DNA of 64,000 nt from Thalassotalea sp. ND16A (GCF_000764205.1 NZ_JQDZ01000009.1:62001-126000), one strand, 5' to 3'; shown: positions 45,848-55,417, counted from the first letter of the stretch. Translations and numbers: made by a program. Notes: generated from the sequence alone by a model not told the origin.

Positions 45848-47509
45848 TTATTGCTGTTTAACGCTTTTATAGAACTTTATCAAATTCGTAGTCGAGCTAT
45901 CATGTTGTGGCAACACTTCATCCGATAACAGTTCTTTTTCAATATCGGCTGCCAAGCCTTTCCCCAGCTCTACCCCCCATTGATCGAACGAACATATTTG
46001 TAGCAGTATGCCCTGAGCAAAAATTTTGTGTTCATATAAGGCGATCAGCTGACCTAAGGTTTTTGGGTTAATGCGAGTTAATAGCAGCGTATTGGTCGGT
46101 CGATTGCCTTCATGGACCTTATGTGGCGCAAGTTTGTCTATCACTTCCGGCACTCGCCCCTTCGCTTTTAAATCTGCCCGTACCTGTTGCTCATTGACCC
46201 CGGTCATCAATGCCTGAGTTTGCGCAAAAAAGTTAGACATCAAGGTTTCATGATGGCCGGCAACCGGGGTTACACTTTCTACCGAGCCAATAAAATCGGC
46301 CGGCACTATGTTATTACTTTGATGCAAATATTGGTAAAACGCATGCTGACCATTAATGCCCAGCTCCCCCCAAATGGATGGCACGGTGGCATAACCGGTC
46401 TTTTCGCCGTTCCAGGTAACCGATTTACCATTACTCTCCATTTCCGCTTGTTGTAAATAGGCACTGAGCATATGCAAGGTTTGATCATAAGGTAATATTG
46501 CTTGCGACTTAAAGCCTAAAAAGGTGCAATTCCATAGGCTCAATAGCGCCATCAGTACCGGTACATTTTCCGTCATAGGCGCGTGTTGAAAATGCTCGTC
46601 GATATCGTTGGCGCCGTCTAACAATTCGATGAATTTATCAAAACCTAAATCGAGCGCTATCGGCAAGCCAATCGCCGACCATAAAGAGAAGCGCCCCCCG
46701 ACCCAGTCCCACATCGAGAAAATATTGTCCGGATGGATGCCAAATTCGGTCGCATTTTTAATGTTTGCCGATACCGCAACAAAATGGTTGGCGATTGCCG
46801 ATTTATCATTTGCCGATTTTAGCAGCCATTGCGTGGCGGTATTGGCATTGGTCATGGTTTCCGTAGTGGTAAAGGTTTTGCTGGACACAATAAACAGCAC
46901 TTTTTCCGGGTTTAACGGTGCCAATACTTCGGTAATTTGGGCGCCATCAACATTAGACACATAATGCACATTAACGCTTTGGTCACTATAATGTTTGAGC
47001 GCTTCGGTCACCATTTGCGGGCCAAGGTTAGAGCCACCGACGCCGATATTTACGATATCGGTAATGCGTTTACCCGAATAACCTTTCCATTGTCCCTGGC
47101 GCACTTGGTTAACAAAAGTCTCCATATGAGCTAGTGCTTGTTCAACCTGTTCGGCAACATTTTCGCCATCAAAGAGTATTTGTTTTTGCTTTCTGTTTCT
47201 CAGGGCGGTGTGCAATACCGCCCTGTTTTCGGTTAAATTGATGCGCTCGGCATTGAACATTTTGTCACGCCAGTCGGCTAAATCCACGTCTTTGGTTAAC
47301 TGCAACAGCTCAGCCATCACCGAATCATCAATCAGGTTTTTTGAATAATCAAACAAGATATTGGGCAAGTTAATGGAAAACTTGTCAAAACGCTGAGCAT
47401 CCATTGCAAACAAATCATTCATATGCTGATTTTTCATGCTTTCTGCCAGGGCAGAAAGCGCCTTCCAGCTGGGTAAATTTGTTCTGTTTGTTTCAGCACT
47501 GTGAGTCAT
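45848..47509 (-). CDS. pgi: Glucose-6-phosphate isomerase
   Basis: A 553-residue cytoplasmic enzyme interconverting fructose-6-P and glucose-6-P. Family signatures: VNIGVGGSNLGPQMVTEAL (about 153-171), SSKTFTTTETMTNA (about 209-222) and WDWVGGRFSLWSAIGLPIAL (about 268-287); the catalytic Glu is in GKSVTWNGEKTGYATV..GINGQHAFYQ. Length is normal. Its promoter region shares a NagR palindrome with nagR, which suggests that it is tuned with GlcNAc catabolism, whose product fructose-6-P must be turned to glucose-6-P when chitin is the carbon source. Confidence 0.97.
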   Translation of the reverse strand: MTHSAETNRTNLPSWKALSALAESMKNQHMNDLFAMDAQRFDKFSINLPNILFDYSKNLIDDSVMAELLQLTKDVDLADWRDKMFNAERINLTENRAVLHTALRNRKQKQILFDGENVAEQVEQALAHMETFVNQVRQGQWKGYSGKRITDIVNIGVGGSNLGPQMVTEALKHYSDQSVNVHYVSNVDGAQITEVLAPLNPEKVLFIVSSKTFTTTETMTNANTATQWLLKSANDKSAIANHFVAVSANIKNATEFGIHPDNIFSMWDWVGGRFSLWSAIGLPIALDLGFDKFIELLDGANDIDEHFQHAPMTENVPVLMALLSLWNCTFLGFKSQAILPYDQTLHMLSAYLQQAEMESNGKSVTWNGEKTGYATVPSIWGELGINGQHAFYQYLHQSNNIVPADFIGSVESVTPVAGHHETLMSNFFAQTQALMTGVNEQQVRADLKAKGRVPEVIDKLAPHKVHEGNRPTNTLLLTRINPKTLGQLIALYEHKIFAQGILLQICSFDQWGVELGKGLAADIEKELLSDEVLPQHDSSTTNLIKFYKSVKQQ

Positions 47510-47611
47510 AGCAATCCTATTTTATACTGAATCCGACAATTGATTGGTCAATAAATTATCGGGCTTGGTATTTTTGTAAACTTGATTAAATCTGTTATTA
47601 AACTATAGTTA

Positions 47612-47629
47612 AATGACAGCGCTGTCAAT
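47612..47629. promoter_or_regulatory. Predicted NagR operator between pgi and nagR
   Basis: AATGACAGCGCTGTCAAT, 17 of 18 bases of the palindrome. On the minus strand the variant end creates a TTGACA hexamer (47623-47628), followed 15 bases later by TATAGT (47602-47607), so the operator appears to overlap the -35 of a pgi promoter. It lies 103 bp from pgi and 204 bp from nagR. Confidence 0.82.
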
Positions 47630-47832
47630 CCATTTGAGTTTAAACTTTAAAATGGCTGAAACAAAGCTATAACTGAGGATTCACCATACATGAATAAAAA
47701 AATCGCACTTTTCCATATTTTTTTACAACACCCCTTAAAAATAATATATAGTTGCGCTTAACGTTTTATCGAGTAACTATGCTACTGCAACCTTTATTCG
47801 TTAGAATTTTATAACAAGAAAAAGGATTTGCC

Positions 47833-48852
47833 ATGAAAGTTACCATCAACGATGTTGCCAAATTATCTGGTGTTTCGATCAAAACCGTTTCGCGGGTTAC
47901 CAATAATGAAGTCTCGGTAAGACAAGCAACCCGTGACAAAGTGATGGCGGCAATCCAAGAGTTAAATTACCAACCTAACCTGGCGGCAAGAAGTCTGGCC
48001 GGGACTAAATCCTATACCATAGCCTACATCTACGATAACCCTAATGCCTATTACATTATTGATATGCAAAACGGTATTTTATCTGAGTGTCGTAAACAAA
48101 GTTTTGAGCTGCTGATCCATCCGTGTAATTCAAAGTCGGCAGATATTATCGAAGAAATTGTCAGCATGATTAAGCAATCTCGAATTGCTGGCGTAGTGTT
48201 GACGCCACCGTTTTCCGAAATGCCCAGCGTAGCCGAGCGATTAACCGAGATCGGAGTGAAGTTTGTGCGAATTTTATCAGGCCGCAATGTGCCGGATACT
48301 GACTCGCCCTGTATCATGGTTAATGACTTTGATGCCGCCTTTGAGATCAGCCAGCACCTCATTGATTTAGGCCATACAGATATCGGTTTTATCAGCGGTG
48401 GCAAGGAGCATAAATCAACGCTCGAGCGTATTGAAGGCTACAAAGCTGCGTTAACTAAAAATAGTATTGATTGTCGCGAAGATCTGATCATTGATGGCGA
48501 ATATTCGTTTGAATCAGGAGTTAAAGGCGCAGAACAATTATTGGCAAAGCCGAATCGCCCTACCGCCATTTTTTCCTGTAATGATGAGATAGCGGCGGGC
48601 GCATTATTTGCTTCCCGATTGCAAAATATCACCATCCCTGAACAGTTGTCGATCGTGGGTTTTGAAAACAGCCCGTTCTCGCGTCAAACCTGGCCGAAAA
48701 TAACCACCGCAGACCAACCAAACCAAACCATAGCAAAACATGCCACAGCACTGTTAATTAACGACATTAGAGAACAAAAACCGGATGAAATTTGCGAACA
48801 AATTACCCCGAGCTTATTAGTAAGAGATTCTTCCGGTGCGGTTACCAATTAA
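47833..48852 (+). CDS. nagR: LacI-family repressor, probable NagR
   Basis: A 339-residue LacI/GalR repressor. The HTH and hinge VTINDVAKLSGVSIKTVSRVTNNE...YQPNLAARSLAG occupy residues 3-57 and a periplasmic-binding-protein-like effector domain follows (YDNPNAYYIIDMQNGI, ISGGKEHKSTLERIEGY, IFSCNDEIAAGAL). AAAGGA precedes the ATG. Its location next to a site shared with the nag and receptor promoters supports NagR, the GlcNAc-6-P or glucosamine-6-P responsive repressor known in Shewanella. The operator is a LacI-type central-CG palindrome (AGCGCT), as expected. The effector identity is inferred. Confidence 0.86.
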   Translation: MKVTINDVAKLSGVSIKTVSRVTNNEVSVRQATRDKVMAAIQELNYQPNLAARSLAGTKSYTIAYIYDNPNAYYIIDMQNGILSECRKQSFELLIHPCNSKSADIIEEIVSMIKQSRIAGVVLTPPFSEMPSVAERLTEIGVKFVRILSGRNVPDTDSPCIMVNDFDAAFEISQHLIDLGHTDIGFISGGKEHKSTLERIEGYKAALTKNSIDCREDLIIDGEYSFESGVKGAEQLLAKPNRPTAIFSCNDEIAAGALFASRLQNITIPEQLSIVGFENSPFSRQTWPKITTADQPNQTIAKHATALLINDIREQKPDEICEQITPSLLVRDSSGAVTN

Positions 48853-48878
48853 GCTGAACTCGGAACAATTAACGCTAA

Positions 48879-49499
48879 TTATCCTTTAAAACCGTAGCCA
48901 CGTAAGAACAGAGCAACCGTGTTATCAAGGTAGTGGGCTATCTCGTCAGCGCCAAGCTGCTGTTCGGTATTATATTCGCGGCGCATTAATGCTTCGCCTT
49001 TAATAATGGCTAAAAACTGCACCGCCGCCATATGGCAATCATCAGCTTTGATTACCCCACGGGTTGAATAACTTGCGATCAATTGCGATATTTCTTTGAT
49101 CACCGGTTCCGGCCCGGCACTGAAAAATAATTGTGAAATTTTTGGATTCGTTTGTGATTCAGAAATACAAACCCGATGAATCGCCATGCCCTCTTTTGAC
49201 AGTAACAATTCGATAAACCCTTTGGCGAACGTTTTTAATGCTACCAGTGGATCTTTCAGCAAGGCTTCTGGCATTGAAGACATTCTAAACTCACTGCAGC
49301 GATGGCTTATCGCCGCGGTAAATAATTCATCCTTATTTCCAAAGTGACTATAAACCGTTTGTTTGGAAACCCCGGCAGATTTGGCAATGCTATCCATGCT
49401 GGTTACCGAAAAACCTTTTTCACAAAAATTCTCCGTGGCAGCACAGAGAATTAACTGTCGCTTTTCTTCGCTTTTACTTCTCACTTTGCTTTTATTCAC
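48879..49499 (-). CDS. TetR family regulator of the adjacent RND operon
   Basis: A 206-residue TetR repressor. HTH at about 15-60 (RQLILCAATENFCEKGFSVTSMDSIAKSAGVSKQTVYSHFGNKDELF), followed by an AcrR-like C-terminal ligand domain. It is divergent from the adaptor/RND pair at 49733 with a palindromic operator in the gap, so it should repress the pump and itself. The inducer is unknown. Confidence 0.92.
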   Translation of the reverse strand: MNKSKVRSKSEEKRQLILCAATENFCEKGFSVTSMDSIAKSAGVSKQTVYSHFGNKDELFTAAISHRCSEFRMSSMPEALLKDPLVALKTFAKGFIELLLSKEGMAIHRVCISESQTNPKISQLFFSAGPEPVIKEISQLIASYSTRGVIKADDCHMAAVQFLAIIKGEALMRREYNTEQQLGADEIAHYLDNTVALFLRGYGFKG

Positions 49500-49656
49500 G
49501 ATTCACCTTTTGAAAGTACAATATATTTTGTTCATGTCGGATCTCTCAGCACATCATCTTAACAGGATCATTGCTTTATTATTGCGTCTTTAAAGCCGCT
49601 CAGAAATAACAAAACGTAATTTAACATACACTAATTGTAACAAATCACACTGGACA

Positions 49657-49698
49657 GTCTAGTTTAACCTATCTAAACTAGACCCATCAGTCTAGTTT
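49657..49698. promoter_or_regulatory. TetR operator between the regulator and the RND operon
   Basis: A perfect inverted repeat GTCTAGTTTA (49657-49666) / TAAACTAGAC (49674-49683) with a 7-base spacer, plus a third, direct half-site GTCTAGTTT at 49690-49698. A TATAGTTTT -10-like region follows at about 49704. The array sits 35-75 bp before the adaptor ATG. Confidence 0.78.
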
Positions 49699-49732
49699 GA
49701 ATTATAGTTTTATTTAGGTATAAGAAGGCAAT

Positions 49733-50854
49733 ATGCAATCTCAACACGCCATCACACGTTTTTCATTTCCCCAATTATTAAAAATGTTCTTTTATCCCAC
49801 CGTTGTAATTAGCTTGTTTGGCTGTGGCGAAAATCAACCACAAGCGAATATCGATACCAGCGCCTATGTGCACACGGTTGCCAGTGAACCCTTGCAATTA
49901 CAGCACAGTTATCGGGTAATGCGAAAGTTTTCGGGCAGGGTAACATCGAAACAAAGTGCCAGTTTAAGTTTTGAAGTTTCAGGACGGATTGCCGCAATTT
50001 TTGTTGATGAAGGGGAAAGCGTCACTAAAGGCCAAATTCTTGCTCGTCTCGACACTGAGCTTTTAACCATTGAACAGCAACAATTACAGGCACAAGTCTT
50101 ACAATTAAAGGCGGAAGAAGAACTGGTTGATGCCAACTTAACCCGCAGTGACGCGTTAATTGAAAATGGTTATGCATCGCAACAAACCGTTGATGAGTTA
50201 ACCGCTCAGAAAAAAGTATTGCGCGCTAATCAGCAGCAATTACAAGCCAATCTTGCTGCCAAAAAATATCAAATCAATCATGCCACAATTTTTGCGCCTT
50301 TTGCCGGTACCATAAATAAACGACTAATTAATCTCGGTGAGGTAATTAATCCACAGATAGCCGCTTTTGAGTTGCAACAACATAGTAATTTTGAGTTAAA
50401 AGTTGGAGTGCCACAACATTTAATCGCGAAAATCAAACAACAGCAGGCGTTCAATTTAGAGGTCAATCAACAAACCATAACCGTAACAAGTTTAGCCGTA
50501 AATTCAGCGTTAAACGAGCGCAGCCGCACCGTACAATTGCGCTTCCCACTCCCCGATGGATTAAAGGCATACAATAATCAATTGGCATTTTTCAGTTTCG
50601 AACAACGTTATCAACAAGGTGGCTTCTGGATTCCTCTTACTGCGCTTACCGATGGCATTAGGGGTACCTGGAATGTATACACCTTGGCGCCAGAAAGTAA
50701 TGATACTTATAAATTGCTGAGTCACAGTGTAGAGATCATTCATAGTGAACAAAACAGAGCCTTTATCCGCGGTGATTTAGCACAAGATCAGCTGTTGCTA
50801 AGCGCCGGAATGCAGCGCCTAGTACCTGGCCAACTCGTCAAGACTAATCTGTAG
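49733..50854 (+). CDS. RND efflux periplasmic adaptor (lipoprotein)
   Basis: A 373-residue membrane-fusion protein. The N-terminus has a hydrophobic segment with a lipobox (ISLFGCGEN, Cys near residue 31), lipoyl half 1 (VDEGESVTKGQILARLD, about 93-109), helical hairpin (about 112-170), lipoyl half 2 (FAPFAGTINKRLINLGEVI, about 186-204), and a beta-barrel and proximal domain. It starts the operon regulated by the divergent TetR. No outer-membrane factor follows. Confidence 0.92.
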   Translation: MQSQHAITRFSFPQLLKMFFYPTVVISLFGCGENQPQANIDTSAYVHTVASEPLQLQHSYRVMRKFSGRVTSKQSASLSFEVSGRIAAIFVDEGESVTKGQILARLDTELLTIEQQQLQAQVLQLKAEEELVDANLTRSDALIENGYASQQTVDELTAQKKVLRANQQQLQANLAAKKYQINHATIFAPFAGTINKRLINLGEVINPQIAAFELQQHSNFELKVGVPQHLIAKIKQQQAFNLEVNQQTITVTSLAVNSALNERSRTVQLRFPLPDGLKAYNNQLAFFSFEQRYQQGGFWIPLTALTDGIRGTWNVYTLAPESNDTYKLLSHSVEIIHSEQNRAFIRGDLAQDQLLLSAGMQRLVPGQLVKTNL

Positions 50855-50867
50855 AGAGCACGATATT

Positions 50868-53800
50868 ATGATTGAAGCGTTCGTTAAAAATGGTCGACTG
50901 ATGGCCTTGTTGATAATCCTGATCATCGTCTCTGGTTTTGCCGCGGTGAATGTTCTGCCTCGCTCTGAAGATCCACACATGGTAAATCGTGCCGCCAGTG
51001 TCATCACCCGCTTACCCGGCGCAAGTGCTGAAAGAGTCGAAGCGTTGATCACCGAAAAGATAGAGCAAAAGCTACAAAAACTCGCAGAAATTGATTATTT
51101 AGCATCAACCTCCAGGCCCGAAATTTCGGTAATACAGGTAAAGCTTAAAGGCGAAGTAAGCGACTCAGAACCGGTATTTTCCCGCATTCGTGATCTGTTA
51201 GCTGATGTCCGGCCATTGTTGCCAGCCGATGCTTTAGAGCCGATGCTTATTGATGAAAGAACGTATGCTTTTACGCAACTTGTCTCATTAAACTGGGTCG
51301 CCGATGAACCGTCTGACTTACTCATCTTGGGCCGTTATGCTACTGAATTAAAATCACAATTGCGCTTGCTGGCGAATACCGATTTTGTCGATATTTATGG
51401 TCAAAATGATGAAGAAATATTGGTACAGCTTGATAAAAATGTTGCCGCCATGGCGGGTATTTCATTAATCCAGGTCAGCCAGGCAATTGCCAATGCCGAT
51501 GTAAAAGTGCCTGCTGGTAAACTGATCAACAAGCATAACCAGATGCAAATCGAATTAACTGGCGCCCTTGATTCAATCGCACGGATACGCAATATTCCGA
51601 TCATTTCAGACAGTCAAAGCCCGCTACTGGTCGGTGATGTGGCAACAGTGAAAAGACAAGTAAAAACACCAATGAGTGAATATGCCATCGTTAATGGCAA
51701 ACCGGCTTTGGTGGTTGGAACGCGGATGATCCATGGTAACAGGATTGATAAATGGTCGAATAGTGTTTCCGAAAAGCTCAACGAATTTGCCCAATTACTG
51801 CCGGGCAGCATCCAACTGGAAGTACTGTTTGATCAAAACACTTACACCGAAACACGGTTAACTGACCTGATTGGCAATATCATTATTGGTTTTGCCATTA
51901 TCGCTCTGGTGTTGTTTATCTCACTCGGTATCCGCAGTGCCATCATAGTGGTTATCTCTTTGCCATTGACCGTTTTATTTACCCTGTCAGTGATGAACTA
52001 TTACGGTTTGCCAATACATCAAATGTCGGTAACCGGTTTAGTGGTTGCTCTAGGTATTATGGTGGATAACGCCATTGTCATGACCGACACAGTACAACAG
52101 AAAAAACAACAAGGAATTAATGGCTTACAAGCTGTATTAGAATCGGTTCGTCATCTTTGGTTACCACTGTTAGGCTCTACCGCGACTACGGTTTTAGCAT
52201 TCATGCCTATTGTATTAATGCCGGGTGATGCCGGTGAGTTTGTCGGCGGTATCGCTTTAAGCGTGATCTTTGCCTTGATCGGCTCATACTTAATTTCACA
52301 CACTATCGTTGCCGGTCTTGCGGGTCGATTTATCAAAGTGAATAGTCAAAAAACGACCTGGTATCACAACGGTTTAAGTTTGCCAAAAGCAGCAACCTGG
52401 TTTCAACGTACACTTGATTTCACTTTGAAAAAACCTAAAACGATGATGATCCTGGTATTGATCTTACCGATATTGGGTTTTGTCATGGCGAAACAACTCG
52501 ATGAACAGTTCTTCCCGGCTTCTGATCGAGATATGTTTCAAATAGAACTATATATGCCGGCACAAACCAGCATCAAAGCAACCAAAGGCATCACCGAGCA
52601 GGTATCTGCAACGTTGGCGCAATACGCTGAAATAGAAAAATTGCGCTGGTTTATTGGCAAAAGTGCGCCGTCGTTTTACTACAATATGGTCAGTGCCAAA
52701 GATGGTATGCAAAACTACGCACAAGCGATGATAACCGCAAAGGATTTCTCAGTGGCAAACCGGTTAATTCCCGAGCTGCAAGTGGCACTTGATAAAACCT
52801 TTCCGCAAGCACAAATCTTGGTGCGCAAGTTAGAACAAGGGCCTCCGTTTAACGCCCCTATCGAAGTTCGGGTATTTGGCCCTAACCTGGATACCCTGCA
52901 GGAGTTAGGCAATGATATTCGCCGGGTATTCTCACAAACAGAAAACATAGTCCATTCTCGTGCTACTTTACTTCCTGGTACGCCGAAAGTGTGGTTACAG
53001 GCAGATGAAGACACCTTAAACGGTTTAAATTTACACTTGGTTGATGTTGCCAAACAACTCGAATCTGCTTTAGAAGGGGCGGTGCAAGGCTCTATTATTG
53101 AAGCGACTGAGTCGATTAATGTGCGAGTGAAAATTAGCGATAGTGAACGTGAAGACATTAATGCCTTGGCTAATTTTCCCATTGTAAACCCGCACAATGG
53201 CAGTTATTTACCGTTATCGGCGATTAGTCAGGTAAAAGTAAGCCCTAGCCGGGGAGCAATTCCGCATCGAGATGGTATGCGAGTAAACGTTATTGAAGGC
53301 TATATTCGCTCAGGGGTACTACCCTCAACGGTATTAAGCGACATTCAAGCTAGATTAGCCGAGCAACACTTTGTTCTGCCCAGTGGTTATTCCATTGATA
53401 TTGGTGGTGAGTCGGGGGCAAGAGATAGAGCGGTGAGTAAATTAATGAGCAGCGTCGGCGTGATCTTAACCATACTCATTACCGTTGTGGTGTTGTCGTT
53501 TAATTCGTTTAGAATTTCCAGCATCATCTTTATTTCGGCATTTATGTCGATTGGCCTTGGTTTGTTAAGCGTATATGTTTTTAATCATCCATTTGGCTTT
53601 ACCGTAATTATTGGTCTGTTGGGGTTAATGGGACTTGCCATTAACTCTGCCATCGTCATTCTCGCCGAATTAAAAGCGGATCCGATGGCGGTAATAGGTG
53701 ATAAGTCGGCGATCATTCATGGCGTGTTAAGTTGTACCCGCCACATTAGCTCAACCACTATCACCACCTTAGGCGGCTTCTTGCCGTTAATATTAGCCGG

Positions 53801-53945
53801 AGGTGGATTTTGGCCGCCTTTTGCCATCGCTATTGCCGGTGGTACCGTATTAACGACCCTGCTTTCTTTTTATTTTGTACCGGCGGCGTTTTATTTAATG
53901 AGCAAAAAACGTAATTTTGAAAAAACCAGCGTCGCATTGAGTTAA
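50868..53945 (+). CDS. RND efflux transporter, divergent subgroup
   Basis: A 1025-residue RND permease 13 bases after its adaptor. It has the usual duplicated layout of six helices and a large periplasmic loop, twice. The N-terminus LMALLIILIIVSGFAAVNVLPRSEDP lacks the HAE1 'YP' motif but keeps the E-DP of many uncharacterised pumps. The helix-4 relay motif reads LGIMVDNAIVMTD (Asp-Asn instead of Asp-Asp) and helix 10 reads MGLAINSAIVILAE (Asn where AcrB has Lys940). This covaries with the pump at 19423 and points to a different proton pathway. Substrate is unknown; TetR control suggests a toxic or signalling molecule. Confidence 0.92.
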   Translation: MIEAFVKNGRLMALLIILIIVSGFAAVNVLPRSEDPHMVNRAASVITRLPGASAERVEALITEKIEQKLQKLAEIDYLASTSRPEISVIQVKLKGEVSDSEPVFSRIRDLLADVRPLLPADALEPMLIDERTYAFTQLVSLNWVADEPSDLLILGRYATELKSQLRLLANTDFVDIYGQNDEEILVQLDKNVAAMAGISLIQVSQAIANADVKVPAGKLINKHNQMQIELTGALDSIARIRNIPIISDSQSPLLVGDVATVKRQVKTPMSEYAIVNGKPALVVGTRMIHGNRIDKWSNSVSEKLNEFAQLLPGSIQLEVLFDQNTYTETRLTDLIGNIIIGFAIIALVLFISLGIRSAIIVVISLPLTVLFTLSVMNYYGLPIHQMSVTGLVVALGIMVDNAIVMTDTVQQKKQQGINGLQAVLESVRHLWLPLLGSTATTVLAFMPIVLMPGDAGEFVGGIALSVIFALIGSYLISHTIVAGLAGRFIKVNSQKTTWYHNGLSLPKAATWFQRTLDFTLKKPKTMMILVLILPILGFVMAKQLDEQFFPASDRDMFQIELYMPAQTSIKATKGITEQVSATLAQYAEIEKLRWFIGKSAPSFYYNMVSAKDGMQNYAQAMITAKDFSVANRLIPELQVALDKTFPQAQILVRKLEQGPPFNAPIEVRVFGPNLDTLQELGNDIRRVFSQTENIVHSRATLLPGTPKVWLQADEDTLNGLNLHLVDVAKQLESALEGAVQGSIIEATESINVRVKISDSEREDINALANFPIVNPHNGSYLPLSAISQVKVSPSRGAIPHRDGMRVNVIEGYIRSGVLPSTVLSDIQARLAEQHFVLPSGYSIDIGGESGARDRAVSKLMSSVGVILTILITVVVLSFNSFRISSIIFISAFMSIGLGLLSVYVFNHPFGFTVIIGLLGLMGLAINSAIVILAELKADPMAVIGDKSAIIHGVLSCTRHISSTTITTLGGFLPLILAGGGFWPPFAIAIAGGTVLTTLLSFYFVPAAFYLMSKKRNFEKTSVALS

Positions 53946-54078
53946 AGTATAAACAAACCTTAATGCAGTTAAGTGGCAAAGATTACGCAAAAACTTAGTA
54001 ATTAACGACGATATTTACCGCAAACTGATGACTCTTTAAGCAAACACACAAAAAGTCGCATTTTTTTTGAAAAAACAG

Positions 54079-54107
54079 TTGACGAGGGCAAGGCAGATTT
54101 GCATAAT
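54079..54107 (+). promoter_or_regulatory. Promoter of the tRNA cluster
   Basis: TTGACG (54079-54084) and CATAAT (54102-54107) with a 17-base spacer, 42 bp before the first tRNA. The near-consensus hexamers fit a stable-RNA promoter. Confidence 0.75.
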
Positions 54108-54149
54108 ACGCCGCACTTGCTTGAGGCAACTCAAAACAAGTATTGGTAT

Positions 54150-54226
54150 GGCTACATAGCTCAGTTGGTTAGAGCACATCACTCATAATGATGGGGTCCC
54201 AGGTTCGAGTCCCGGTGTAGCCACCA
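54150..54226 (+). tRNA. tRNA-Met (CAU)
   Basis: Full cloverleaf of 77 nt with encoded CCA: acceptor GGCTACA/TGTAGCC, T-loop GGTTCGAGTCC, anticodon loop CTCATAA with CAT. The body is the elongator type; a CAU tRNA later modified to read AUA (Ile2) cannot be fully excluded. Confidence 0.93.
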
Positions 54227-54254
54227 TTCATATCAATTAATTTGATATACCTGT

Positions 54255-54339
<85 letters not shown>

Positions 54340-54349
54340 TTTACATTGT

Positions 54350-54424
54350 TGGGATATAGCCAAGCGGTAAGGCAGCGGGTTTTGATCCCGTCATTCCGAG
54401 GTTCAAATCCTCGTATCCCAGCCA
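54350..54424 (+). tRNA. tRNA-Gln (UUG), copy 1
   Basis: 75 nt with encoded CCA. Acceptor TGGGATA/TATCCCA, anticodon loop TTTTGAT with TTG. It begins 10 bases after tRNA-Leu. Confidence 0.95.
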
Positions 54425-54490
54425 ACTTTTTTATTTATTTAAATAGATTGGATGTGTATAAAGCAATAATGTAAATAAGAAGTTTAAAGT

Positions 54491-54565
54491 TGGGATATAG
54501 CCAAGCGGTAAGGCAGCGGGTTTTGATCCCGTCATTCCGAGGTTCAAATCCTCGTATCCCAGCCA
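54491..54565 (+). tRNA. tRNA-Gln (UUG), copy 2
   Basis: Identical in sequence to the copy at 54350, 66 bp downstream, apparently a tandem duplication. Confidence 0.95.
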
Positions 54566-54610
54566 ACTTCTTTTCTTATAAAATTTAATATTCATATTAA
54601 ATGAAAAACG

Positions 54611-54632
54611 AAAGCCTAGCGGCTTTTTTTTT
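54611..54632 (+). terminator. Terminator inside the tRNA cluster
   Basis: AAAGCC / GGCTTT stem with a 4-base loop followed by a run of nine T residues including the end of the stem; 46 bp after the second tRNA-Gln. Confidence 0.8.
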
Positions 54633-54658
54633 GCTTTTTTAAAAAGTAAAATTTGTAT

Positions 54659-54735
54659 GGCTACATAGCTCAGTTGGTTAGAGCACATCACTCATAATGA
54701 TGGGGTCCCAGGTTCGAGTCCCGGTGTAGCCACCA
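54659..54735 (+). tRNA. tRNA-Met (CAU), copy 2
   Basis: Identical to the tRNA at 54150. It follows an internal terminator with little room for a promoter, so it may depend on read-through. Confidence 0.93.
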
Positions 54736-54775
54736 TTTTCTACCGATATCGAGTTATTTAACTCAATATCAAAAT

Positions 54776-54860
<85 letters not shown>

Positions 54861-54883
54861 TTTGATTTAAAGTAAACTAAAAA

Positions 54884-54930
54884 ACTCCAAAGCTAACTTA
54901 TTTTTTATAAGTTAATTTTGGAGTTTTTTT
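54884..54930 (+). terminator. Terminator after tRNA-Leu copy 2
   Basis: ACTCCAAA with TTTGGAGT as outer stem and TAACTTAT/ATAAGTTA as inner stem, followed by seven T residues. Confidence 0.88.
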
Positions 54931-54967
54931 ATGTCTGAAATTTAATCTCACGTGTACCGAAAAATAA

Positions 54968-55118
54968 CGTCGTCATCCCGTTATGTTTTTGAACGGGATC
55001 TCCCTGAGCGTGCTGTGGTTCTATCGTTTAAAGCCTCTTTATAACCGAAATGAGATCCCATCCAAAAGCATGATGGGAAGACGGTGTATTTTTTCTAGTT
55101 TTGTTTATGTATCTAAAT
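54968..55118. repeat. Dispersed intergenic palindromic repeat
   Basis: GTCATCCCGTT and AACGGGATCTCCCTGAGCG, then CCCATCCAAAAGCATGATGG and GAAGACGGTGTATTTTTTCT. It shares these words with 3640-3870 and 23994-24184. The rest of 54931-55287 holds no gene that I can see. Confidence 0.7.
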
Positions 55119-55287
55119 ATCACCGACGGTCCCATATAAAGAGCTGAATCAAGTGCAAAAAAATAATTAAAACGAAATTAATATGAAAAATTTACATCGG
55201 TTGAGCCGACATTGCATGGTAGTAATAAGTTTTTTGAGTGTTTTTACAGCAGTCAGTTAAATATTTATTGTTTTTGATAAAAATTGC

Positions 55288-55315
55288 TTGCGCTTTGGCA
55301 AGCGTTCTCTATAAT
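55288..55315 (+). promoter_or_regulatory. Promoter of tRNA-Leu copy 3
   Basis: TTGCGC (55288-55293) and a consensus TATAAT (55310-55315) with a 16-base spacer, 12 bp before the tRNA. Confidence 0.75.
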
Positions 55316-55327
55316 TCCCCTCGGATT

Positions 55328-55412
<85 letters not shown>

Positions 55413-55417
55413 TTTAA

